Shown here piece by piece: positions 12,001 to 20,962 of a stretch of 64,000 nt of DNA. Below the pieces are notes generated by a model. The model ran no database searches. It was not told where the DNA came from and was given only the letters and a program-made list of their open reading frames with translations. The DNA lies in assembly GCA_918807975.1 (NCBI GenBank), contig OU964920.1, positions 3,484,501-3,548,500 of the forward strand. The letters run 5' to 3'. The DNA comes from Aplidium turbinatum. Taxonomy: Eukaryota; Chordata; Ascidiacea; Aplousobranchia; Polyclinidae. The translations under genes and the position numbers were made by a program. Within the stretch, counting starts at the first letter, position 1. Every line of letters starts with the position of its first letter.

Positions 12001-12213
12001 TTCAGCTGCAGTACGGTGGGTCGTCGGTACTTTTCGACAGTGCGAGCACTGCCGTGCCCTGAAAAGGGCATTTTCCTACCCACCCTGCGCTGAACAGTCT
12101 CATTAGCTCTTGTTTGACAAGCTTCGTTTCGCATACGTATTTTGTATAATTTTGTATGTTACTGACGGGGGGGACCACGTGAAGGTGCTTGTCTTCCTCC
12201 AATACCAATACCA
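9007..12213 (-). mobile_element. LINE, nearly intact, 13-bp TSD
   Basis: About 3.2 kb, flanked by the direct repeat agtctaccaattc at 8994-9006 and 12214-12226. Units 2 and 3 have the uninterrupted site (near 36633 and 54154), so both ends are fixed. Only about 80 bp precede the start codon and 27 bp follow the stop. There is no ORF1, so the copy is 5' truncated or belongs to a single-ORF lineage. The 3' end is a short gaa-rich tail. Confidence 0.92.
9036..12134 (-). CDS. LINE endonuclease-reverse transcriptase, 1032 aa
   Basis: A single open frame. The N-terminal AP-endonuclease domain (about 38-260) has VLQLNTEGI, LLQETH (70-75) and GDFNCHHTDWG (161-171). The reverse transcriptase follows, with SYRPISLL, FVDLTAAYDTVWH, NGVPQGSVLAPLLF and YADDLALL. 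A thumb region and a C-terminal Cys/His motif (CECGVTDQTVDH..HDCP, near residue 986) complete it. All catalytic motifs read through without a stop, so the copy is young and may be competent for everything but ORF1. The motif set looks like the I/Jockey-Nimb group. The exact clade needs a tree. Confidence 0.9.
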   Translation of the reverse strand: MRNEACQTRANETVQRRVGRKMPFSGHGSARTVEKYRRPTVLQLNTEGITASKLNIIEHLATKHQALIILLQETHCTSVDKLVITNFTLAGATCSRKHGLATFVHDRLSWSLVDQSQAQSEIEWLCVDVAGYNIVNVYKPPPSRITTTAIPVFPHPSLYAGDFNCHHTDWGYNSINNDGDSLAAWATNNNLALLYDPKGAPSFHSGRWNTGTNPDLAFASDDPDDRQPDRRVLEKFPRSQHRPSLITAPLLATPIPSKPVKRWNFRKADWEYYSFLTNEATQYLPSPHTIKVDEAYQDFCDAIISAAKDSIPRGRRKNYIPCWDVECDRLYLDFLRSPQGTATTNSATALLARLDSKRKKRWTEAIDSIDFTHSSRTAWSTLNNLTGRSRASRRQCPISANAIASQLVKNGVHRTRDRESDKSVLKEMTDLWKVPTPVEGNISGEFTPEEFASALQHLKPGKCPGLDHLCPELILQAAPSMRSWLKEFLSCCLRHLRIPRIWRRALVVAVPKPKKPPGDPKSYRPISLLCIPFKILERLIYARVEPIIDPQLPREQAGFRHGRSTVDQVTLMTQDIEDSFSAKKKAGAVFVDLTAAYDTVWHSGLTCKLLRLLPDRHMVHMIMELVQNRSFTLSTGSGRRSRLRRLRNGVPQGSVLAPLLFNTYIYDLPDTISRKYAYADDLALLHPAGDWQSMERNLSQDMSTISTYLQKWKLQLSKAKTVSAAFHLNNKEAKREINITTDDEHLPYCAEPTYLGVTLDRSLTYRRHLESLRKKLSARVALLRRLAGSGWGADAKTLRTATLALVHSTAEYCAPVWCRSSHTRHIDTAINDALRTVTGCLRPTPTDCLPILAGIQPAELRRKGAMISLARRALDPDHLLHSTFQRLPGGQQRLKSRRPFVPAARQLLNNVEDLGISAAHWTNYTWNMEWQNNTSRLRDFLPDVDPHPPGMSLARLAWVRLNRLRTGVGRFRSDMCKWGLAPSPGCECGVTDQTVDHVVHDCPIHQPPHGAPGLKALDDETVEWLMTSCPNI

Positions 12214-12296
12214 AGTCTACCAATTCAATGAGTTTATCACATTCCAAAAAATGAACTGATGTTTCCATCATCTGTTCCATGTATCTAGAACCAAAT

Positions 12297-12385
12297 CCCA
12301 GACAGCAAAATCCGTCAATTTTGCATTAATACAACGACTACAGACGTTGAATCAATATAAAAATGTCGGATTCTTGGTCGGATTC
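12297..12385. mobile_element. Short palindromic MITE-like repeat, unit 1
   Basis: Ends tcccagacagcaaaatccg at the left and inverted cggattcttggtcgga at the right, with cagacgttgaatcaat between. It recurs at the same place in units 2 (36712) and 3 (54240), and a related piece is in the unit-2 insertion near 35810-35920. It predates the triplication. Confidence 0.55.
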
Positions 12386-13151
12386 TGCTTCGGATCTTGC
12401 TTTGGTTAACTTTTATCTTTGATAGTCCTAGTTTTGTTCATTTTTCTGCTATAAGTTGCTGCCTATTTGCTATGACTCTATATTAGTTTTGACCTTCATA
12501 CGTCATAACACACAACAGAGGTGTAGGATAAAGTTGTCCAAACTAAAGTATTTGTAACTCATGGGGAACATTTGGAATATCACTTCGAACAAAAATTCCT
12601 TTGCTTCGGCTCGGTTTGGGATCGCTTTTCTTGTCAAATTGTCGAGGTTTGTTTTGTAGATCCAGAGATGTACGTATGCGCCGCAAATTCTACGCCGCAT
12701 ACATGCGGCGTAGACTTTTTGTTTGCGCTAACGCTTGCGGCCACATTTTTTTGGATAGTTTGCGCTTGAGGATGCGCCGTAAAGTTTTCGCGGTTTTTTA
12801 GCGCATAGCGTCAACGCATACTTTTTAATGTCTTAGTTGTTGTTTGCAATTTTTTTTGTCAAACTGCGAAATGTTGACGTCTTGCAATTGCCCATTGTTC
12901 TAGTGTTGTGTCACAGTGTCATCTATTGTTCAGTCAGCTGGAGTTTGTTTGTATATCGCACTACTGCCTTTGACGCTAGAGTCCCACGTGGAGACTGAAG
13001 TCTTGCAGAAAAAAAGAAAGAATTAGTTAAAACAACTTAGGCCTACTGCGAAATTACTTAGTAAATTACGGGTCAGAACAGGAATGTAATGTAAGCAAGC
13101 AAGTAGGTAGGTTGGTAATGTCGCTCCATGTAAAATGTAAACAATGACTTG

Positions 13152-13905
13152 CAGTGGCGGCTCGTTGTATTTATAGCAGGGGGTGCTGCAACCGGAGGTA
13201 GCCTATACTATACGTGAAAGAGTGAGCGCCAAAGGCGCGATGCCAAGCAAGGGGGTTCTGGGGGCATGACCCCCATAAAATTTTACCTTATTTTAGTGGT
13301 ATTTCATGAATTCTGAGGCTATTTGAGCACTTAATTTCCTGATGTTCAACAAGTTTAAATAGGTTGTTTTAGCATGTGACCTTTGACCTTAACTTATTAT
13401 CGTAAGTTAACAATGAACCTTAACAAAATTTAATTTAACAACAATAATGATAACCTAGTCTCTAAGCTTTATCTTTTTGTGCAGAAAGCAAAGCACATTA
13501 GTCTAACCATGTAACAACATCAGTCGCAGCCACCTATAATATCGTGCTTGAAAACAATGAAGTATTTGCAACAGTAGCTAGCTTGACCACGTGACCAGCA
13601 GGCAGCAACTGCAAAATTTGCAGTTCGAAATTGTAGGATTTAAAGCAACCTCAGCCAAAATATGACGTCATAATTTCTCTTTGTTCTTCTTTTATAAGAT
13701 CGCAACTGCATTGCTTGCAGTTCAGAGCTGCCAAATACAGAACTTAAAAAATCATAATACTTTTTAAAATCCAGAAATTATGAAACTTCCAGTCGGTAGG
13801 ATTTATAGAAAACATGAGAAAAAACGTGAAATTATTTTTTAAAAAAATACTGAAATATGCAGGGGGTGCTGCAGTTTCGCAGTTTCTATGGACGAGCCGC
13901 CACTG
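13152..13905. mobile_element. hAT MITE, 754 bp, perfect 8-bp TSD
   Basis: TIRs are cagtggcggctcgt and acgagccgccactg (14 bp, perfect inverse). The TSD atgacttg lies at 13144-13151 and 13906-13913. Subterminal gggggtgctgca occurs next to both ends. It has no coding frame and sits inside the older hAT, so it is younger. The same terminus survives inside the MITE at 147-862. Confidence 0.93.
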
Positions 13906-14773
13906 ATGACTTGGCTTCGTAGTGTGAATTTTTTTTAGTCAAGCAGTGTTGAAGGCGTTTGTAAGCAATTGTGAGCACTTTAATTTATATTAGTTAAGTC
14001 TTGCATTTTGGGGCAAATCAGAAACTTCTCAGGCAATGAGCAGTGCAGCCTATGTATCTAAACAAACTCAAATATTTGGTCTCCGACCGTGATTGCTTGC
14101 ATGATGTTGTACTCTGTATGTTATATGTAGTACATTACTTTGCCTTTGCCGGTCATTCTTGTTGTAGGCTATGTAGCGTAGTAATGTGTAGGCCTACATA
14201 CAGTAAGCTATCAAGCTAAGGTAATTTTTACTTGACAATTTATACATTCTGTTGCGTAAGTATGTAAATATATATGTTTTGTAACTTGATGAGCAGTTTA
14301 GCAAAACATGCATCCAGGGGCCAATTGTGAGAGGCTTTTGAGTAGCCTACTGCTAATAACACTAGTAATGCTAACTATCCCTGAATGCTAATAACAAAGA
14401 GTTGTGCAGTTCAGAATCTAAACTTGCTTGTGTCTGGCAGTTTTGTCTTCCATTAACCCACTTTTTAAAAATCTCATAAAAAAAAAGCATAGAGCTGAGA
14501 GAATTATGGCAATTACTGAGAGAATTATGGCATTACAAGCAACATTAGTCTTATTCAAACGGAATCATTTTAAAAATAGTGTTTTTTATAATGGATTTTT
14601 AGGGAGCGACAGTTAGTATATTACTAGGAGCGACAGTTAGTATAATACTAGAATTTTCTTGATAGGCATATGGTACAGTTTCTTACACTACACTATTGTA
14701 TTCAGGGAATAACTTACGGTAATACTAATCTCCAAGTGAAATAGAGCATGATAATACAAATCCATGGCCCTAC

Positions 14774-14907
14774 ATGGAAAAGTATTTTAAGCTCTCTTCT
14801 TCGAAAGGCAAAAACTTATATTTTCAATGCCAGATGTGCCTTCCGGCCAAGAAGATAATTTCTTGTAACGAGAAATCGCGAAGTGGCTTGAAAAGTGTGT
14901 TGTTTCG
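14774..14907 (+). pseudogene. BED zinc-finger remnant of a hAT transposase
   Basis: Begins MEKYFKLSSSKGKNLYFQC. It then has a second Cys three residues later and a PAKKIIS segment, the usual start of ZBED-type hAT transposases. The downstream His pair is not seen and the frame stops soon after. This remnant supports the hAT assignment of the host element. Confidence 0.5.
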
Positions 14908-15100
14908 AGTGGTTTATACCGTGTGAATGTTTGGCACCTAGCAAACAAAATGAGTTTGCGCTAGAGTATGCGCTAACGCTGACCCCGCCAACTTTTTTTA
15001 CAAGTTGCGTTGACGCATGCGGCGTATAGTTTTTCGAACGTTTGCGTTTGCGCTGACGGCGTCAATATTTTTTGTATGCGCGTACATCACTGTGTAGATC

Positions 15101-15794
15101 TCAAAAGTTACATGAACGTTTAAAAATAAAAAGTTTATTTTACTTTCCGCATCCAGATCTTTCCATAAACTTTAATTCAAGCTTTCAATTCAATTTTTGT
15201 GCTTAGCTGACATTGTGACTATTTTTTGGGAGACTCTTTATGACTCTGGACTCTCCTTAACAATTACGTCACGAATGAGTTGAATATTTTATTCAATGTA
15301 CTGATAGACTGTAACTTGTGATTATGAAGAATACTGAACTGAGGTGAATATAAGTCAATACACTACTAAATAGCATCGCGTATGATACAATACTAAAAAA
15401 TAAAAATAAAAAATGTAATGTTACACTGACTTCGACAACTACAACATGACTCCGACACTAAGTCGATTGAACTTATATTGTAATAACGTAATAAATGTAA
15501 AAATGTAAGAAGAATGGCGCAACACTGTCAAGGAAGCCTAATTAAAGGCGAACAATTGTGACATCACGAAAAGCGCGTAAAGCAAAATGCGAGACACTGG
15601 TAAGGGCAAATTCCCACACAAAATTAAGAGTGCAACGGTGCGGTTCCAATACATTACAGTATACACATCAAAATGACGGAACATATTTCGCATAATTGCC
15701 AATCTAAAAAAGTTGACCTTTTCTACAACGTTTGAACATTTGGCGACGTTGCAACAATTTAAAAAGAACAACTTTTTACGAGACGGTCATTGCA
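15101..15794. other. Unit body, no gene recognised
   Basis: Sequence shared with unit 2 (37067-37482) and in part with unit 3 (54660-54800). A cluster of aata/aaat words near 15390-15500 is unit-1 specific. No conserved frame. Confidence 0.55.
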
Positions 15795-16116
15795 TGCAGA
15801 CTAGGGCACATCATTTCCCCCTCATTTTGGAAATTCAACTTGTGCCATTGAGAAATGGTGGCTATTCCATGTCAGGTTCAACCAAAAAAATATGGGGTCA
15901 CTGGACCCCCTCTACGTCCACCATCTCCTTACCCTGAATTTGGTTTAGTAAAATCGCTATAACTTAAAAACTAAGCAAGATAACTACATAGTGTTTGATA
16001 CTAAATTAATTGCAACTACTAGATTTAGTTCAAATATGCAAAGAAAATAATGTTTCAAAAAATTTCTACATACTTAAAGCAAGGATTAATAACGAAATTT
16101 AAACTTTGCCGTATCA

Positions 16117-16566
16117 AAATAATTATTATTATTATTATTATTTATTTGCATCAAGCACTGAAGAGACAGGCCCATATTCATAAACACAACACAAGTCACA
16201 AAACACACAAGGTTACATTATATAAGCAAAACTTATGCGTACATAGTCACGTTATAGTGAGACGCATAGTCAGAAGAAGCATAACACTCTGAGGTAAAAA
16301 CTGCAACTAACCACTTGTTAGATGAGACCTGACAGCGGTTGACAAAATTAAATATACGATTTCGGAATAGGGCATGAAACGTAGGAATATGATGGTACGT
16401 CTGAATACTACTAATGCTAACACGCCTCGGTAATTTATGCAATGTTCGAAATGCATTATTGTAAGCCACACGCAATTTATTCATACTTGAGGATAAGTAT
16501 CTGGCCCACAGTTGACTGGAGTACATAGGCAAACAATACGTGCGAAATAGTACATTCATTACAGCG
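16117..16566 (-). mobile_element. 5'-truncated LINE 3' end with (AAT)n tail
   Basis: Absent from the orthologous arm in unit 2, where the flanks join near 37846. On the minus strand it encodes the last roughly 110 residues of a LINE protein, with FRTYCLPMYSSQLW and LRVAYNNAFRTLHKLPRR (thumb and C-terminal part). It ends in an (aat)n microsatellite tail at 16117-16143. The motifs are typical of CR1/L2-like C-termini. The extended frame at 16233-16631 includes host arm sequence at its start. Confidence 0.75.
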
Positions 16567-16839
16567 GAGCGAAAATAACTGCAAACTGCATTAACAACTA
16601 AGTACGTGAATTTTTTTTTTAATTTGGGCAATTGGGCATGTCACATTCGCTTTTCATCATCTGAAAAGTATTTTTCAAGTTTTTTCTGTAGTTTTTGATG
16701 ATTGATAGGCCTATTTAGTCTTTAGCCAAGATTATTCCTCTCAAAATACTTAAAAACAGCAATGATGATTTTAGTTTTTCTTTTATCTATGTATTGTTGA
16801 CTTTTGTTTCTATATTTTTTGTTTTTTACTATATGTTTA

Positions 16840-17600
16840 CATTCCTTGGTGGTGCTGGTTCTTTCTTTGCAGCGATTGTTTTTAATGCTTACTTATCGCA
16901 TCCCACCTTTAACCGATCTTTGCCTCATCTTTCACCTGTTTTCCATTTTCGTCTGGATGTCCTTGTTTCCTCTTCCCATCATCTCAAGCCTTTCTGAGAA
17001 AATGGCAATAACCTTAATCGTGACTCTGCACTAAATCCTGTTCTTTAGTAGCCTACATTTTCTATAAAAACAGCTCTTGTTACATCTTCCATGCGCCCAC
17101 TTTTTACTCTCCGCATCACTATTTTACCACGTGTTGTACATGGATCCACTTGTGAACAACCGTTTTTTCTGCTCCCCTTACTATTACTTTTGGGTGGTTT
17201 TTCAAGATTTACTTTATACCCTTGATCTCGAATGCTTCCTTTTATTTCCTACAGTTGTTTCCAGTCCATTCATTCTATGCTTTTTAAGACTAGATTATCT
17301 GCATCTAAAATTTCACTCAGTATGCCATCCCTTACTCCTCCAGTCACAACATCAACAACGAGAGCAAATATAAAAATTCACACTATTTTACTTATCCTTG
17401 GAATACCTTGGCTGGGATTTCACAAAAATCTTATCTGAATGATCTCATGTTACTCTTAACTTTCGTTTGTGCACCCTCATGCATTAATACCACCACCAGC
17501 TCTTACCAGTACCTCCGGTATAGCCTACCTCATTTCTTCATTGCTCACTCCATCACTTTCCTTAAGACTCTGTGAAAACTCTCTCTAAATTCACAAAAAA
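16840..17600 (-). pseudogene. Old LINE reverse-transcriptase relic, unit 1
   Basis: On the minus strand, in broken frames, the order is a VDVVTGGVRDGILSEILDAD-like piece (before the YADD box), then KVNLEK, then a Cys motif QVDPCTTRGK. This matches LINE proteins that read SEILYADDLVL..KVNLEKTK..VDPCxxCGK. Many stops. Shared with unit 2 (37925-38740), so it predates that duplication. It forms the core of the fold-back element. Confidence 0.6.
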
Positions 17601-17673
17601 ACAAGATTTTACTACAAGGAAAACTAAAATCTTCATTGTCGTTAATGATTGCTTTAGCGAGGAATGTAGTTGG

Positions 17674-19757
17674 CTAAAGACCATCATAATCGTCATAAAA
17701 TTATATATGATATAGAAAATCGTAAAGAATATTTTTTAGGTGATGAAAAGAAGCAAATGTGACATGTCCAATTGCCCAAATTAAAAAAAAAAATTTACGT
17801 ACTTAGTTGTTAATGCAGTTTGCAGCTATTTTCGCTTATTATTTTCGTATGGTAAAGTTTAAATTTCGTTATTAACTATGATGAAAATTTTGAAAAATTA
17901 TTTTCTTTGCATATTTGAACTAAATCTACCAGTTTCAATAAATTTAGTACCAAACAGTAGGCCTAAGTAGTTGTTTTGTTTAGTTTTTGAGTTATAGCGA
18001 TTTTACTAAACCACATTCAGGGTATGGAGGTGGTGGAAGGGGTCCAGTGACCCCGTATTTTTTGGTTGAATTGGACTTGGAATAGTTACAATTTATCAAT
18101 GACACCAGTTGATTTTCAGTTGAAAATGAGGGGAAATGATACATTCTAATGCAGACTGCTGACTTTCGGCTATTCGAGTGATTTGATGGTGAACTAAATT
18201 ATTGCAACCGCAACAGCATACAGGATGTTGTACAGTACTTTTCGTTCATGCTAACATGTTCAGAACAAAAAAAAGGAAACTGTCATATGTCATAACATAG
18301 AACTTGTAACAAAGTAAAACATACAAAACACCTGCTAGATTCAATATGTGATTCCGTAAGGTGTTTGATGGCAGAGATGATACTCAGATCAAACCACTAC
18401 ATTTTGTACAAACTACTACGTAATTTACATGCTGTTGATTTTTTTCATTAAATACGTCACACAAGACTTTAGCTTCCTTAGTCTTGTTAAAAACTTAGAA
18501 CAATATATACATTGTACAATAAACATACTATTAACACTACGCTACAAAAACAATGATCATGCTAAGCAAAAAATTCAAGCACAACGAATTAATGAAACTA
18601 TACTTGCTACTTTTTTGAAAATCTTCACAGCTTGTTTTACCCATATTGGAATCATCATTATTTATGCATCACATTTTGAGACTGCTTTTATCGAGGACTG
18701 AAGTTGGCTAAAGGCCATCATAATCATCATCAAATTATATATGATGTAGAAAATCATGAAGAATACTTTTTGGTGATGAAAAGAAGCAAATGTGACATGT
18801 CCAATTGCCAAATTTAAAAAAATTCACGTACTTAGTTGTTAATGCAGTTTGCAGCTTTTTTGGCTTATTATTTTCGTATGGCAAAGTTTCAATTTCGTTA
18901 TTTGTCTCTACTTTCTATAGTTTTGTTTACACCTTTTGTTTATCAAGTATGTTGAAAATTTTTGAACCATTATTTTTTTTGAATATTTGAACTAAATCTA
19001 ACAGTTGCAATATACTGTAGTACCAAACAATAAGTAGTTATTTTGTTTAGTCTAAGTTATAGCGATTTTACTAAACCCAATTCAGGGGGTAAAGAGGTGG
19101 TGGTAGTGGTAGAGGGGGTCCAGTGACTCCGTATTTATTTGATTAAATTGGACTTGGAATGTTCAGCATTTATCAATGACACAAGTTGAATTCCAGTTGA
19201 AAATGAGGGGAAATGATATACTCTCATGCAGACTGCAGACTTTCGGCTATTCGAGTGATTTGATGGTGAACTAAATTATTGCAACCGCAACAGCATAGGA
19301 TGTGGTACAATACTTTTCATTTATGTTAACATGTTCAGCACAAAAAACAGTAATCTGTTATATGTCATAACATGGAATTTGTAACAACGTAAAATACACA
19401 AAAACACTTTGCAACAATTTAATATAGGTTCAATATGTGATTCTGTAAGTTGTTTGATGGCAGAGATGACAATCAGATCAAACTACTACATTTTGTACAA
19501 ACTACTACGTAATTTACATGTTGTTGATTTTTTTCATTAAATACGTCACACAAGGCTGCAGCTTCCTTGGTCTTGTTAAAAACTTAGAACAATATATACA
19601 TTCTACAATAAACATATTATTAACACTACGCTACAAAAACAATGATCATGCTAAGCAAAAAATTTAAGCACAACGAATTAAAGAAACTATACTTGCTACA
19701 CTTTTGAAAATCTTCACAGCTTGTTTTACCCATATTGGAATCATCATTATTTATGCA
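17674..19757. repeat. Local tandem duplication, about 1.03 kb unit
   Basis: 17674-18706 and 18707-19757 are direct copies. Examples are gatgaaaagaagcaaatgtg at about 17743 and 18775, and tgattttcagttgaaaatga at about 18110 paired with tgaattccagttgaaaatga at about 19190. Unit 2 has one copy (38800-39745). The duplication took in the right arm of the fold-back element and its 3' flank and happened only in unit 1. Confidence 0.8.
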
Positions 19758-19803
19758 ATACATTTGGGTAGGTGCCTCTTGACTTACAGTTTTTCATATA
19801 GGC

Positions 19804-20235
19804 CATGGCCACCTAAAGATACGGCCTGATTTGTCGCATTTTGCAGATATTTCCAGGTTTTTCAAACTTTGGGCGAACGTTTAAATAAATTTTTCTAAAA
19901 AATAGATTTTTACGCTTTCTTTACTCTTTTTCCCAGATGACACAATAGGTTTTGACATCCTCACATGATGAAAAACAAAGAAAACTTGATTTCGAAGATT
20001 TTAGTCAGACTGTTAATTTTTCAATAACAGTCTGATTTAGCGTTTTTCATTTGCTTTTGCTAATTTTACTTTTTCGCATTTGCTACTGCTTCCCCAAAGC
20101 AACAAAAAGGTTTCATGTCATTAGGAAACCGCAAAAAGTAAAAACATCTCAAAAAATGTCAGTCAAGCACTAGCAGAGGCTGTAATCAAAATCTGCAAAA
20201 TGTGACAAATCAGGCCGCATCTCCAGGTGGCCATG
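19804..20235. mobile_element. MITE, 432 bp, inverted ends, 7-8 bp TSD
   Basis: The left end starts catggccacct and the right ends aggtggccatg. The inverted match runs on through cggcctgatttgtc at both sides. The flanking repeat tataggc lies at 19797-19803 and 20236-20242. Unit 2 lacks the element (39767-39785). No coding capacity. Confidence 0.8.
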
Positions 20236-20417
20236 TATAGGCCTATCAAGTTTGACGTAATCATTACTTATGTTCTGTCCGTGTAAGAACTTTTGATGAT
20301 CCCAATAAGAGTGAACAGGCTGTTAAAGATTTTGGAATAGCAGTAACTATATTTAGCTTTACATTAATATATAGATTTGTAGTTGAGAAATAAAGACCAT
20401 TCTCTACTGACAACGGT

Positions 20418-20620
20418 GTCGGCTGCACAGCCGAGTGGTGAGAGCCCTGGAACGACGTTCGAAAGGGCGCCGGTTCGACACCGCTCAAGAGCATGCGGCT
20501 GTGTCTTTGGCAGGACACTTAAAGGCATGCCTGAAGGTGGACACGAAGATTGGCTTCCTTGCCTTCCACTTAATCTAAATCTTCAACCACCAGGTGTAAG
20601 CCTGGGTGCGACAAAAAAAA
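20418..20620 (+). mobile_element. tRNA-derived SINE with 12-bp TSD
   Basis: Begins gtcggctgc. An A-box-like cagccgagtgg (about 20427) and B-box-like cggttcgacacc (about 20470) follow, then a body with cttaaaggcatgcctgaagg and a conserved 3' core, ending in A8. The TSD actgacaacggt lies at 20406-20417 and 20620-20631. Unit 2 carries the empty site once (39940-39951). Reversed 3' fragments of this family lie at 1650, 7757, 33604 and 49804. Confidence 0.92.
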
Positions 20621-20689
20621 CTGACAACGGTTACTTTATTTGTAGTGACGTTTTAAAAGTACTGTGATTTACAGCTTCTTTGTGAATAT

Positions 20690-20950
20690 TCGTAAGAAAA
20701 AAGCAATAATTTCATGAAAAATGACAGCAACAACTCCCTACGTTTTCATATGTCAGACGCGTGTTTTTGTTTTGTTTTTTAAATTCCAGTAAAGTTTGGA
20801 AATATCTTATTGATTGCTTTTGTGATGTCGCGAAAACAGCGGCTAATCTGATAAACAGTTGCAGCAAGATTCTATCAACGTTTTTATCAAATGACAATAC
20901 TACGGTTTCTTGGTTTCCAGTGATTATTGGAAATAAGTTATAGCCTAGTT
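20690..20950 (-). pseudogene. Decayed TPR repeats beyond the stop of NTase-TPR copy 1
   Basis: On the minus strand, after the stop and in a shifted frame, recognisable TPR pieces follow: SFDKNVDRILLQL, then a CFRDT-like stretch and KIFPNFTGI, matching the repeat consensus. The same decayed tail follows copy 2 (40080-40262). The ancestral protein was therefore longer. A minus-strand AATAAA at 20951-20956 lies directly after the present stop. Confidence 0.6.
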
Positions 20951-20962
20951 TTTATTTTGTAT

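Larger units (their letters stand above)
12663..15092. mobile_element. hAT element (2.4 kb) with a nested hAT
   Basis: The left end cagagatgtacg and right end cgtacatcactg are inverted, flanked by the perfect 8-bp TSD tgtagatc (12655-12662, 15093-15100). Unit 2 has the empty site near 37066. Subterminal regions are rich in gcg-containing palindromic words (for example gcgccgcaaattctacgccg, and atgcggcgta in inverted order at both ends). A BED-finger-like remnant lies at 14774-14907. The nested hAT MITE occupies 13152-13905. No intact transposase remains. Confidence 0.88.
15803..18149. mobile_element. Fold-back element with long inverted arms, unit 1
   Basis: The left arm (15803 to about 16700, interrupted by a LINE end) and right arm (about 17720-18149) are inverse copies. 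For example catcatttcccc at the left mirrors ggggaaatgat at the right. The 8-bp direct repeat tgcagact flanks it at 15795-15802 and 18150-18157. Unit 3 keeps an unoccupied version (acgcagactgatc near 54797). The core holds an old LINE relic. The orthologue in unit 2 is 37491-39230. Confidence 0.7.

Noticed and set aside
9149-12062. Many other frames over the LINE
   Set aside because: Overlap the 1032-codon endonuclease-RT frame and lack domains.
17077-17373. Plus-strand frame of 98 codons, also present in unit 2 at 38206-38496
   Set aside because: Conserved only because the DNA is duplicated. It is antisense to a minus-strand LINE reverse-transcriptase relic and has no domain of its own.
20420-20485. 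Possible tRNA gene
   Set aside because: tRNA-like head of a SINE with a 12-bp target duplication and an A tail.
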